Assembly: GCA_045226015.1 (NCBI GenBank)
Contig: JBGVBY010000021.1
Location: 20,549-84,548, forward strand
Direction: 5' to 3'
Origin: UBA2450 sp045226015
GTDB lineage: Bacteria; Bacillota_I; Bacilli_A; RFN20; CAG-826
DNA length: 64,000 bases
Each line of letters opens with the position of its first letter. The first letter of the stretch is position 1. The notes beneath the pieces were generated by a model. That model was not told where the DNA came from, searched no databases, and saw nothing but the letters and a program-made list of their open reading frames with translations. The translations under genes were made by a program, and so were the position numbers. Shown in pieces: positions 51,202-59,904 of this stretch.

Positions 51202-53808
51202 ATGTTGTTCGAAGATGAAAAATTAGAAAACGAAGTCGAAGAATCTAACGAAGAATCTGAAGCTAACGAGAATAACACCATTGAAGCTGGTATTGTTGCT
51301 GGCTTACAAGATGTTAACACTGTTGATATTGTTAAAGAATCCTTCTTGGACTACGCGATGTCTGTTATCGTCTCTCGTGCTATTCCAGATGCAAGAGACG
51401 GACTTAAACCAGTTCATAGAAGAATTATCTATGGAATGAATGAATCTGGTATTACTCCAGAAAAACCACACGTTAAAAGTGCTCGTATTGTTGGAGACGT
51501 CATGGGTAAATATCACCCACACGGCGACTCTGCAATTTACTTATCTTTAGCAAGATTTGCTCAAGAGTGGAACATGAGGCACTGCTTAGTTGATGGACAC
51601 GGTAACTTTGGTAGTATCGATGGTGATGAACCAGCGGCTATGCGTTACACCGAAGCCAGAATGGCAAAGATTGCCCTTGAAATGGTTAGAGACATCAACT
51701 GCGACACTGTCGACTTTGTCGACAACTACGATGGTAGTGAACAAGAACCAAGCGTTTTACCTTCTAGGTTCCCTAACTTATTAGTTAATGGTTCTAGTGG
51801 TATCGCTGTTGGTATGGCTACTAATATTCCACCACACAATTTAGGTGAAGTTATTGATGGTGTTGTTGCTATTGCACATAACCCAGAGATTTCCACTGTG
51901 GAATTAATGCAATATGTCAAAGGTCCTGACTTCCCAACTGGTGCTCTTATTTTAGGAAGAAGTGGAATTAGAGATGCTTATGAAACCGGTACTGGTAGTA
52001 TCGCTATTAGAGCAAAAACTCACATCGAAGAAAGAGGAGAACACGGTTTAAAGAGAATTGTTATCGATGAAATTCCTTACGGACTTAACAAGGCTACTTT
52101 AGTAGAATCCATTGCTTCTTTAGCTAGAGACAAGATTGTTGACGGTATTACAGAAGTTAGAGATGAAACTAACAAAAAAGGAACTCGTATCGTTATCGAA
52201 GTTCGTAGAGACATCATCCCTGAAGTTTTACTTAATCAATTATTTAAGAATACTTCTCTTCAAACCAGCTACGGCATTATCATGCTCTGCTTAGTTGATG
52301 GAGCTCCAAAAATTGCTCCACTTAATGTCTTGCTTCAAAAATACCTCGACTTCCAAGTTGAAGTTATTGAAAGAAGAACCAAATTCTTACTTGAAAAAGA
52401 TGAAGATAGACACCATATTGTTGTCGGTTTAATTAAGTGTCACGACAACATTGATGATATCGTTGATATCATTAAAGAAAGCAAAACCCCAGAAGATGCC
52501 ACAAATGCATTAATGGATAAATATGGCTTCAGCGAAGCTCAAGTCAACGCTATTTTAGCAATGACATTAAGAAGATTAACTGGTATTGAAGAAGACAAGT
52601 TAGAAGCTGAAAAAGTTTCTCTTGAAAACAATATCAACGAATATAAACGTATTCTTTCTTCTAGAGAAAACGAAGTTGAAGTTGTTGTTAAAGAATTATT
52701 AGAAATTAAAGAGAAATACGCGGACGAACGTAGAACTGAAATTACTAACGACGCCGCTAGTATTGATGATGAAGATCTTATTCCTCAAGAAAATATCGTT
52801 GTTGCTATCACCCGTGGTGGCTACGTTAAGAGATTAACATCTGATTCCTTCAGAGCCCAAAATAGAGGTGGTAGAGGAGTTAGAGGTATGTCCACTAACG
52901 AAAACGATATCGTTGAGAACATGGTCTACACCAAAACTCACACCGACTTATTATTCTTTACTGATTTTGGAAAAGTGTACCGTATTAGAGGCTACATGAT
53001 CCCAGAATTCTCTAAAGCTAGTAAAGGTGTACCTATTATTAACTTAATCAACATCGAAAAAGGTGAGAATGTTAAAGCTATTATTGCCTGTGATGAATAT
53101 CAAGAAGATCACTACTTAATGTTCTTCACCAAAATGGGTGTTGTTAAGAAAACTCTTATCAGTGAATATGAATCCATCCGTCAAAACGGTAAGATTGCTA
53201 TCTCTATGAGAGAAGGCGATACCTTATTCGCTGTTAAAGAAGTTGTCGAAGATACCATTATTGGTATCGCTGCTAATAACAGCAAGATGGTCAACTTTAA
53301 ATGTGACCAAGTTAGACCAATGGGTAGAACTGCTTCTGGTGTTAAAGGTATTGAACTCGCTGATAACGAAGAAGTTGTCGGTGTTACTACATCCTTAGAT
53401 GGTTCACACATCTTAGCTATGACATCTAAAGGATTTGGAAAACTTACACCTGTTATCGACGCAGACGGAGATATGACTTACCGTATCACTAAACGTGGTG
53501 CTAAAGGTGTTACAACCTTAAAAGCAACTGATAAAGTTGGTGATTTAATCGCTGTTAGAGCAGTCAATCTTGAAGATGACTTAATGTGCATCACTAACGC
53601 CGGTATTGTTATTAGAACTCCACTCGCTCAAATCAGAATTTGTGGAAGAAATACATCAGGTGTGAAGATTATGAACCTTGAAGGTAGACAAAGAATTGTC
53701 AGTATCGCGATTGTTCCACATGAAGAAATCGACGAAAACGCTGAAGTTGAAGAAGCTGAAGAAGTTTCTGAAGCAGCAAACGATACTGCCTTACCTTCAG
53801 AAGAATAA
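51202..53808 (+). CDS. gyrA: DNA gyrase subunit A
   Basis: The cleavage-rejoining subunit. A 40-residue acidic extension precedes VKESFLDYAMSVIVSRAIPD. The catalytic Tyr lies in AAMRYTEARM. The quinolone region reads HPHGDSAIYLSLARFAQ: the Ser is kept, but the usual acidic residue four positions on is Leu. The C-terminal beta-pinwheel begins around residue 535 with VVAITRGGYVKRL and repeated blades such as GVVKKTLISEY; the GyrA-box is QNRGGRGVRG. A Glu-rich tail ends the protein. Length 868. Confidence 0.97.
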   Translation: MLFEDEKLENEVEESNEESEANENNTIEAGIVAGLQDVNTVDIVKESFLDYAMSVIVSRAIPDARDGLKPVHRRIIYGMNESGITPEKPHVKSARIVGDVMGKYHPHGDSAIYLSLARFAQEWNMRHCLVDGHGNFGSIDGDEPAAMRYTEARMAKIALEMVRDINCDTVDFVDNYDGSEQEPSVLPSRFPNLLVNGSSGIAVGMATNIPPHNLGEVIDGVVAIAHNPEISTVELMQYVKGPDFPTGALILGRSGIRDAYETGTGSIAIRAKTHIEERGEHGLKRIVIDEIPYGLNKATLVESIASLARDKIVDGITEVRDETNKKGTRIVIEVRRDIIPEVLLNQLFKNTSLQTSYGIIMLCLVDGAPKIAPLNVLLQKYLDFQVEVIERRTKFLLEKDEDRHHIVVGLIKCHDNIDDIVDIIKESKTPEDATNALMDKYGFSEAQVNAILAMTLRRLTGIEEDKLEAEKVSLENNINEYKRILSSRENEVEVVVKELLEIKEKYADERRTEITNDAASIDDEDLIPQENIVVAITRGGYVKRLTSDSFRAQNRGGRGVRGMSTNENDIVENMVYTKTHTDLLFFTDFGKVYRIRGYMIPEFSKASKGVPIINLINIEKGENVKAIIACDEYQEDHYLMFFTKMGVVKKTLISEYESIRQNGKIAISMREGDTLFAVKEVVEDTIIGIAANNSKMVNFKCDQVRPMGRTASGVKGIELADNEEVVGVTTSLDGSHILAMTSKGFGKLTPVIDADGDMTYRITKRGAKGVTTLKATDKVGDLIAVRAVNLEDDLMCITNAGIVIRTPLAQIRICGRNTSGVKIMNLEGRQRIVSIAIVPHEEIDENAEVEEAEEVSEAANDTALPSEE

Positions 53809-53856
53809 TTAACCTATTAATTGATTAATTAATATTTATAGATAGGAAAAATTAGT

Positions 53857-55137
53857 ATGATTGATATTAATTTAATTAGAGAAAAACCAGAATATGTAAA
53901 AGAAGCTTTAGCAAAGAAGCTTTGGGACGCTGATTTTACTGAATTACTTTCCTGGGATTCTCGCAAAAGAGAACTCATGCAAGTAGTTGAAAATAACAAA
54001 GCTGAAATGAATAAACTTTCTGCTTCTGTTCCTGCTTTAAAAAAGGCTGGCGAAGACGTTAGTAAAGTGTTTATTCAAGTAAAAGAAATCGCTGCAAAAA
54101 ATAAGGAATTTGAAGAAGAATTAGCGGAATTAGACCAAAAAATTACTGATTTTGTTGCCGCTCTTCCAAACATTCCAGACGATGATTTAGTAGGCGGTGG
54201 TAAAGAAAACAACAAGGTCGTTCATGTTGTTGGAAAGAAACCAGAATTCAACTTCAAAATGAAGGATCATGTTGAGCTCGCTACATCCTTAGGACTTGTT
54301 GATTATGACCGTGGTGCTAAGATTGCTGGTAGAGGAAGCTGGGTCTATACAAATTTAGGTGCTAGACTTGAATGGGCTTTACTTAATTTCTTCATTAGTG
54401 AGCATCTTAAAGATGGATATGAGTTTATCCTACCACCTCATTTATTAAATGAACAAAGTGGTTACGTTGCTGGTCAATTCCCAAAATTCAGAGAAGATGT
54501 TTTCTGGCTTAGTGGACTTGAACCACAAAGATTCTTATTACCAACCGCTGAAACTGCACTTGTAAACTTACATAGAGATGAAATTCTTTCTGAAGAAGAT
54601 CTCCCAAGAAAATATTTCGCTTATACTCCATGCTATCGTAGAGAAGCAGGAAGCTATCGTACTGAAGAACGCGGAATGATCCGTGGTTATCAATTTGATA
54701 AAGTGGAAATGGTTCAATATACAAAACCAGAAGATAGCGACGCTGCTTTTGAAGAATTAGTTGGAAAAGCCGCTAGCTTAGTTGAAAAACTTGGCTTACA
54801 CTTCCAAATTTCTAAATTAGCCGCTGGCGATATCTCTCACTCAATGGCGAGAACATATGATATCGAAGTATATATTCCATCAATTGGAATTTATAAGGAA
54901 GTATCTAGCGCATCTAACGCTCGTGATTATCAAGCGCGTAGAGGTAAATGCAGATATAGAGATTCCAAAACTGGTAAAACCAGATTTGTTCATACTCTTA
55001 ATGCATCAGGTTTAGCGACTTCCCGTGTCTTCCCAGCGATATTGGAACAATATCAACAAGAAGATGGAAGTGTCTTAGTCCCTGAAGTTCTCCAACCATT
55101 CATGGGTGGAATCAAAGTTCTTAAACCAATTAAGTAA
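53857..55137 (+). CDS. serS: Seryl-tRNA synthetase
   Basis: Class II synthetase charging tRNA-Ser. The N-terminal coiled-coil arm spans about residues 30-105. Motif 2 RREAGSYRTEERGMIRGYQF and motif 3 GLATSRVFPAILEQYQ are visible, with HLLNEQSGYVAGQFPKF before them. Length 426. In B. subtilis serS also lies near the origin. A terminator follows. Confidence 0.97.
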   Translation: MIDINLIREKPEYVKEALAKKLWDADFTELLSWDSRKRELMQVVENNKAEMNKLSASVPALKKAGEDVSKVFIQVKEIAAKNKEFEEELAELDQKITDFVAALPNIPDDDLVGGGKENNKVVHVVGKKPEFNFKMKDHVELATSLGLVDYDRGAKIAGRGSWVYTNLGARLEWALLNFFISEHLKDGYEFILPPHLLNEQSGYVAGQFPKFREDVFWLSGLEPQRFLLPTAETALVNLHRDEILSEEDLPRKYFAYTPCYRREAGSYRTEERGMIRGYQFDKVEMVQYTKPEDSDAAFEELVGKAASLVEKLGLHFQISKLAAGDISHSMARTYDIEVYIPSIGIYKEVSSASNARDYQARRGKCRYRDSKTGKTRFVHTLNASGLATSRVFPAILEQYQQEDGSVLVPEVLQPFMGGIKVLKPIK

Positions 55138-55159
55138 CTCAATAAACACAAACAAATGA

Positions 55160-55185
55160 GCAGCCTAGTGATAGGTTGCTTTTTT
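55160..55185 (+). terminator. Intrinsic terminator after serS
   Basis: Seven-base stem GCAGCCT/AGGTTGC with one G-T pair (55160-55179) followed by T6. Confidence 0.85.
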
Positions 55186-55244
55186 GCATATATGTGCATT
55201 ATTTGCATATTTTTATTTGCTATAAACTTATTAATATATATAAT
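55184..55244 (+). promoter_or_regulatory. capE operon promoter with repeated TGCAT half-sites
   Basis: -35 TTTGCT (55216-55221) and -10 TATAAT (55239-55244) have a 17-base spacer. Upstream, TGCAT occurs at 55185, 55195 and 55204, about one helical turn apart, within TTGCATAT repeats at 55184 and 55203. These are candidate binding sites for the HTH domain encoded by the first gene. Confidence 0.45.
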
Positions 55245-55265
55245 ATACGTGAAAGAGGTGCAAAT

Positions 55266-56459
55266 ATGACACTTAAAGAATTACGCAATAATTGCAAACT
55301 TACACAAAAAGAAGCTTCTGAAATTGTTAAGGTTTCATTAAGAAGTTATGTTGATTATGAAAACAACGAAGAAAGCGCTGATGAATTAAAAATTCAAGCG
55401 ATCAAAGACAGATTAATGGAGTATGCTGCTAAAGATACTTCCATCTTAAAGGACAAAGTCCTTCTAATCACAGGTGGTACTGGTAGCTTTGGTCACGCAG
55501 TCGTTGATCGTTTCTTAAACACTGAGATTAAAGAAATCAGAATTTTATCCCGTGATGAAAAGAAACAAGACGATATGAGAAAAGCTTATAACAACTCTAA
55601 ACTCAAATTCTATATTGGAGATGTTAGAAACCTCGATAGCATTATCGACGCCTTTAAAGGAGTTGATTATGTTTTCTCTGCTGCTGCTTTAAAACAAGTT
55701 CCTTCATGTGAATTCTATCCAATGGAAGCTGTAAGAACCAATGTCATTGGTAGTGATAATGTTATTACTGCCTGTGTCCGTAACGGAGTTAAGAAAGCCA
55801 TCTTCCTTTCTACCGATAAAGCTGCATACCCAATTAACGCGATGGGTATTTCCAAAGCCTTAATGGAAAAGAATGTTATTGCTAGAAGTAGACAACTTCT
55901 CCCAGGAGATACAGTTCTTTGCTTAACAAGATACGGAAACGTTATGGCAAGCCGTGGAAGTGTTATTCCTCTATTCTTAAATCAAATTCATGATGGCAAA
56001 CCAATCACTATTACTAACCCAGAAATGACTAGATTCATGATGACATTAGATGATGCGGTTGATTTAGTGTTATACGCTTTTGAACACGGTGAACAAGGTG
56101 ACTTATTCGTTCAAAAAGCACCAGCCGCTACAATTGAAACTCTTGCTAAAGCAGTTATCAATTTAACTGGTAGTAAAACTGGCATCTCATATATTGGTAC
56201 AAGACACGGCGAAAAGTTATATGAAACCTTAGTCACTCAAGAAGAAATGCTTAAGGCTGTTGATTTAGGCAACTTCTTCTGTGTTAAAGCCGATAATAGA
56301 GACCTTAACTATGATAAATATTTCTCTAAGGGAAATAAGAAACTCAATTTAGGAGAATCCTATACATCTCATAACACTGGTAGATTAGACGTCAAAGGTA
56401 TGGAAGAACTTCTTAAGAAGTTGGAACTCTTTGGTGGACCAGTTAAACAACACGAATAA
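55266..56459 (+). CDS. HTH-fused CapE-like UDP-GlcNAc 4,6-dehydratase (5-inverting)
   Basis: Residues 1-55 form a Cro/C1-type helix-turn-helix: MTLKELRNNCKLTQKEASEI, VSLRSYVDYENNEESADE. From about residue 65 an extended SDR enzyme follows: KVLLITGGTGSFGHAVVDRF for NAD(P) binding, then FSAAALKQVPSCE and the catalytic FLSTDKAAYPINAMGISKAL, where Met replaces the usual Tyr, as in the Ser-Met-Lys triad of CapE. It should convert UDP-GlcNAc to the 5-epimerised 4-keto-6-deoxy sugar, the first step to UDP-L-FucNAc. ATG 55266 has an AAAGAGGTG ribosome site. Normal CapE has no DNA-binding domain. Length 397. Confidence 0.85.
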   Translation: MTLKELRNNCKLTQKEASEIVKVSLRSYVDYENNEESADELKIQAIKDRLMEYAAKDTSILKDKVLLITGGTGSFGHAVVDRFLNTEIKEIRILSRDEKKQDDMRKAYNNSKLKFYIGDVRNLDSIIDAFKGVDYVFSAAALKQVPSCEFYPMEAVRTNVIGSDNVITACVRNGVKKAIFLSTDKAAYPINAMGISKALMEKNVIARSRQLLPGDTVLCLTRYGNVMASRGSVIPLFLNQIHDGKPITITNPEMTRFMMTLDDAVDLVLYAFEHGEQGDLFVQKAPAATIETLAKAVINLTGSKTGISYIGTRHGEKLYETLVTQEEMLKAVDLGNFFCVKADNRDLNYDKYFSKGNKKLNLGESYTSHNTGRLDVKGMEELLKKLELFGGPVKQHE

Positions 56460-56477
56460 GATAAGGAGATTAATCTT

Positions 56478-57629
56478 ATGCCATTCAAAAATAATGGAAA
56501 AATCAAATTAATGATTATCGTTGGTACTAGACCAGAAATCATTAGACTCGCCGCAGTAATTAATAAGTGTAGAGATTATTTCGATACATTGCTTGTTCAT
56601 ACTGGACAAAACTACGACTATAACCTCAACGGTGTTTTCTTTAAAGATTTAGGTCTAAAAGATCCAGACATCTACTTAGATGCAGTTGGAAACGATTTAG
56701 GCGAAACCATGGGTAACATTATCGCTAAGAGTTACCAAGTCATGGTTAAAGAAAAACCAGATGCAGTACTTGTCTTAGGAGACACAAATAGTTGCTTAAG
56801 TGTTATCGGAGCAAAGAGATTACATCTCCCAATCTTCCACATGGAAGCTGGTAATAGATGTAAAGACGAATGCTTACCAGAAGAAACCAATAGAAGAATC
56901 GTTGATATTATCTCCGATGTAAATCTTGCTTATAGCGAACACGCGAGAAGATATCTTGCTGACTGTGGTCTTCCAAAAGAAAGAACCTATGTCACTGGCT
57001 CTCCAATGACTGAAGTTCTCACTAACAATCTCAACGAGATTGAAAAGAGCGATATCTTAAAGAAACTCAATTTAGAAAAAGGTAAATATATCTTATTAAG
57101 CGCACACAGAGAAGAAAATATTGATACAGATAAGAACTTCTTCTCATTGTTTAACGCGATTAATAAATTAGCAGAAATCTATAACATGCCTATCCTCTAT
57201 AGTTGCCATCCAAGGAGCAAAAAGAAACTTGAAGCTACTGGATTTAAACTTGATAAGAGAGTGATTATGCACGAACCTTTAGGTTTCCATGACTATAACA
57301 ACTTACAAATGAACGCATACGCAGTTGTTAGCGATAGTGGTACTCTTCCAGAAGAAAGTAGTTTCTATGCTTCAATTGGAAAACCAATCGCTGCTGTATG
57401 CATTAGAACATCCACTGAAAGACCAGAAGCGTTAGACGCTGCTTGCTTCGTTTTAGCAGGTATCGACACCAAGAACTTACTTCAAGCAGTTGAAGTTGCA
57501 GTCTTAAACAAAAACGGATGCAAACCAGTTGATGTTTATACCGACACAAACGTCTCTGATAAGGTTGTAAAAATCATCCAATCCTATGTTGGAGTCGTTA
57601 ATAAAATGGTGTGGAGAAAAGAAGACTAA
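56478..57629 (+). CDS. UDP-sugar 2-epimerase, WecB/CapG-like
   Basis: A 383-residue non-hydrolysing epimerase acting at C2 of a UDP-HexNAc. Motifs: IVGTRPEIIRLAAVI (13-27), HTGQNYDYN, VLGDTNSCLS, HMEAGNR, PEETNRRIVD, SAHREENID, and SDSGTLPEESSF. In the S. aureus pathway CapG performs the last step, making UDP-L-FucNAc. Position between capE-like and capF-like genes supports this over UDP-ManNAc formation. An AAGGAG ribosome site precedes it. Confidence 0.88.
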   Translation: MPFKNNGKIKLMIIVGTRPEIIRLAAVINKCRDYFDTLLVHTGQNYDYNLNGVFFKDLGLKDPDIYLDAVGNDLGETMGNIIAKSYQVMVKEKPDAVLVLGDTNSCLSVIGAKRLHLPIFHMEAGNRCKDECLPEETNRRIVDIISDVNLAYSEHARRYLADCGLPKERTYVTGSPMTEVLTNNLNEIEKSDILKKLNLEKGKYILLSAHREENIDTDKNFFSLFNAINKLAEIYNMPILYSCHPRSKKKLEATGFKLDKRVIMHEPLGFHDYNNLQMNAYAVVSDSGTLPEESSFYASIGKPIAAVCIRTSTERPEALDAACFVLAGIDTKNLLQAVEVAVLNKNGCKPVDVYTDTNVSDKVVKIIQSYVGVVNKMVWRKED

Positions 57630-57630
57630 G

Positions 57631-58725
57631 ATGAAGGTTTTAGTTACAGGCGCTAAAGGTTTTATTGGGAAACATATGTGTCAACTTTTACTAAGAAAAG
57701 GACACGAAGTTTTTCAGTATGATTTAGACTCAAAAGAAGAGGAATTAATTGACTATATTTCTAAGGCTGAATTCATCGTTCATCTAGCGGGAATTAATCG
57801 TCCTTTGACTACTGAAGAGTTTTATGACGGAAACGCCAATTTTACAGCAAAACTAGTCGATTTGCTTAAAAAATCCGGAAAAATTACACCAATTATCATG
57901 TCTAGTAGCATTCAAGCTGAGTTAGATAATGATTATGGAAAGAGCAAAAAAATGGGAGAAGATTTCCTTCTTTCTAGCTGCCTTCCAGTTTATGTTTATC
58001 GACTCAATAATGTCTTCGGAAAATGGTGCCGCCCAAACTACAATTCAGCAGCGGCAACATTCTGCTACAACATCGCTCATGATTTACCAATTCAAATCAG
58101 GGATCGTGAGTATGTTGTTCACTATAATTACGTTACTGACATTGTTGAAGAATTCCTTAAAGTTATCGAATGTAGTGATCATCAAGGTAAAAAGGATATT
58201 CAAACTGTTTACCCAATTTATGATTGCTCACTTGGTAAACTTGCAGATCTCTTATATTACTTCAAAGGTGAAATTGAAAGTGATAGACACCTTCCACTTA
58301 TTCATAACGAATTTGAACTTAAGTTATTTAAGACTTTTTGTGACTACTTAAGTGATGAAGGATATAGCTTTAACTACGCGGAAGACGCTAGAGGAAGCTT
58401 TGAAGAATTATATAAGTCTAAAAAATGGGGACAAATAAGTGACAACGTTGCCTTCCCTGGCATTATTAAGGGTGGTCACTATCATACTTATAAGCAAGAA
58501 ATCTTCTACACCGTTATTGGTGAAAGCGAAATCAAACAAAGAAATGTTAAAACTAACGAAGTTATCACTGATGTCGTTTGCGGAGATAAACCAAACCCAG
58601 TTCACATAAGAGTGGGATACACTCACCAAATCAAAAATATAGGTGATATTGATACCCACACAATTATGTGGATCAGTGAAATATATAACCCAGAAACACA
58701 TGACACATATCGTGAAGATGTGTAA
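57631..58725 (+). CDS. CapF-like bifunctional reductase/epimerase
   Basis: CapF reduces and epimerises the CapE product. The N-terminal SDR domain has VLVTGAKGFIGKHM (3-16) and YGKSKKMGE (YxxxK, about 106). The C-terminal cupin domain begins around 245 and shows GGHYHTYKQEIF, the metal-binding His cluster, and HIRVGYTHQI. Start 57631 gives 364 residues, the CapF size; an upstream in-frame ATG lies inside the 2-epimerase gene. With its two neighbours it completes UDP-N-acetyl-L-fucosamine synthesis. Confidence 0.88.
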   Translation: MKVLVTGAKGFIGKHMCQLLLRKGHEVFQYDLDSKEEELIDYISKAEFIVHLAGINRPLTTEEFYDGNANFTAKLVDLLKKSGKITPIIMSSSIQAELDNDYGKSKKMGEDFLLSSCLPVYVYRLNNVFGKWCRPNYNSAAATFCYNIAHDLPIQIRDREYVVHYNYVTDIVEEFLKVIECSDHQGKKDIQTVYPIYDCSLGKLADLLYYFKGEIESDRHLPLIHNEFELKLFKTFCDYLSDEGYSFNYAEDARGSFEELYKSKKWGQISDNVAFPGIIKGGHYHTYKQEIFYTVIGESEIKQRNVKTNEVITDVVCGDKPNPVHIRVGYTHQIKNIGDIDTHTIMWISEIYNPETHDTYREDV

Positions 58726-58749
58726 GATATTTTGTAGAGGTAACTAATT

Positions 58750-59814
58750 ATGAAACTATCAAAACTTTTAGTTTTAGGTGCATGTTCTTTAATGATGGCC
58801 ACAAGTTGTGGCACCGAAGAACCAGCCGCACCATATGTTCCACCTATTGATCCACCAGAGACCGATCCTGTTGAGTGGGAGTTTGAAGAAGATGGAGATT
58901 ATTACGCTGCATTAATTAAAGAAATTAAAGCAACTCAGCCATTTGAATTAGTTATTCCTAGCGAACACGAAGGAAGAGTGGTTAATCAGGTTGGTCTTGC
59001 TAGTAGAATTTTTATTACTTGGCATCCAAACAACGAGTATGTTACAAGCGTTTATTTCCCAGATTCAATTACCCGTATTCCATATACTCACGGAGAAGGA
59101 TTACTTGATAGTTTACCAAACTTAGAAAGTGTAAGACTTTCACCAAACTGTAAGGCCGTTCCACAATCTATGTTTGATAGTTGTCCAAAACTTAAAGAAG
59201 TTACTGTTCCCGAAGGAGTTACTTCTATCAATAGGTATGCGTTTGTCAGATGTGGAATTGAAACAATTCACTTACCAACAACTTTAGACACTATCGGTGA
59301 AGGTTGTTTCTATTTATCCAATATTAAAAATATTGATTGGGCGGAAGATGCTAATAATTCTTTATGTATAGAGACAAAAGCTTTTGAGTGCTGTTACGAG
59401 TTGGAAGAATTTGTTATGCCAGATTATGTTTATACTTATGCACAAGATGGTACATACACAAATTCATGCTGGCTTAAAGATTGCGAAAACATTAAAAAGA
59501 TTAGAATGTCAGGCAAAGTTGGTATCTTTAGAGAAAACATGTTAGGACAAATGAGTAGAACATGCGCTCTTGAAGAATTAATAATTCCAGCTAGTGTTAT
59601 TAAAATTGAGAAGAGGTGCTTATATTTTTCACCTTCTTATTTCAACAATATTGATACAGTAAAATTTGAAGGAACAAAAGCACAATGGTTAGCAATTGAA
59701 AAGGATGAAGGTTACCTTGATTATGTTATTGGTGATTATAAGAACAACAGCGCAATCGACAAGGTCTATTGCATGGGCGACGGTGAAACTGTTACATTAA
59801 GTCACGTTAACTAA
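58750..59814 (+). CDS. Leucine-rich-repeat lipoprotein, BspA type
   Basis: A surface lipoprotein with lipobox MMATSC (Cys20), a Pro/Glu-rich spacer, then BspA-like LRR_5 units: FPDSITRIPY, CPKLKEVTVPEGVTSINRYA, CGIETIHLPTTLDTIGEGCF, ALEELIIPASVIKIEKRCLY. Such proteins often mediate adhesion. It lies 24 bases after capF with an AGAGG ribosome site, so it may be co-transcribed with the sugar genes. Ligand unknown. Confidence 0.8.
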   Translation: MKLSKLLVLGACSLMMATSCGTEEPAAPYVPPIDPPETDPVEWEFEEDGDYYAALIKEIKATQPFELVIPSEHEGRVVNQVGLASRIFITWHPNNEYVTSVYFPDSITRIPYTHGEGLLDSLPNLESVRLSPNCKAVPQSMFDSCPKLKEVTVPEGVTSINRYAFVRCGIETIHLPTTLDTIGEGCFYLSNIKNIDWAEDANNSLCIETKAFECCYELEEFVMPDYVYTYAQDGTYTNSCWLKDCENIKKIRMSGKVGIFRENMLGQMSRTCALEELIIPASVIKIEKRCLYFSPSYFNNIDTVKFEGTKAQWLAIEKDEGYLDYVIGDYKNNSAIDKVYCMGDGETVTLSHVN

Positions 59815-59832
59815 TTATTAAATTTTAAGATT

Positions 59833-59860
59833 AAGCACATCGAAAAATGTGCTTTTTCTT
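59833..59860 (+). terminator. Intrinsic terminator after the LRR lipoprotein
   Basis: Eight-base stem AAGCACAT/ATGTGCTT with loop CGAAAA (59833-59854) followed by T-rich sequence. Confidence 0.85.
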
Positions 59861-59883
59861 TTGCCTATATACATATACCTACA

Positions 59884-59889
59884 TATAAT
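59884..59889 (+). promoter_or_regulatory. pckA promoter -10 box
   Basis: TATAAT at 59884-59889, 15 bases before ATG 59905, so the leader should be about nine bases. A GGAAAG sits right before the start. Confidence 0.5.
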
Positions 59890-59904
59890 AGACGTACGGA
59901 AAGT

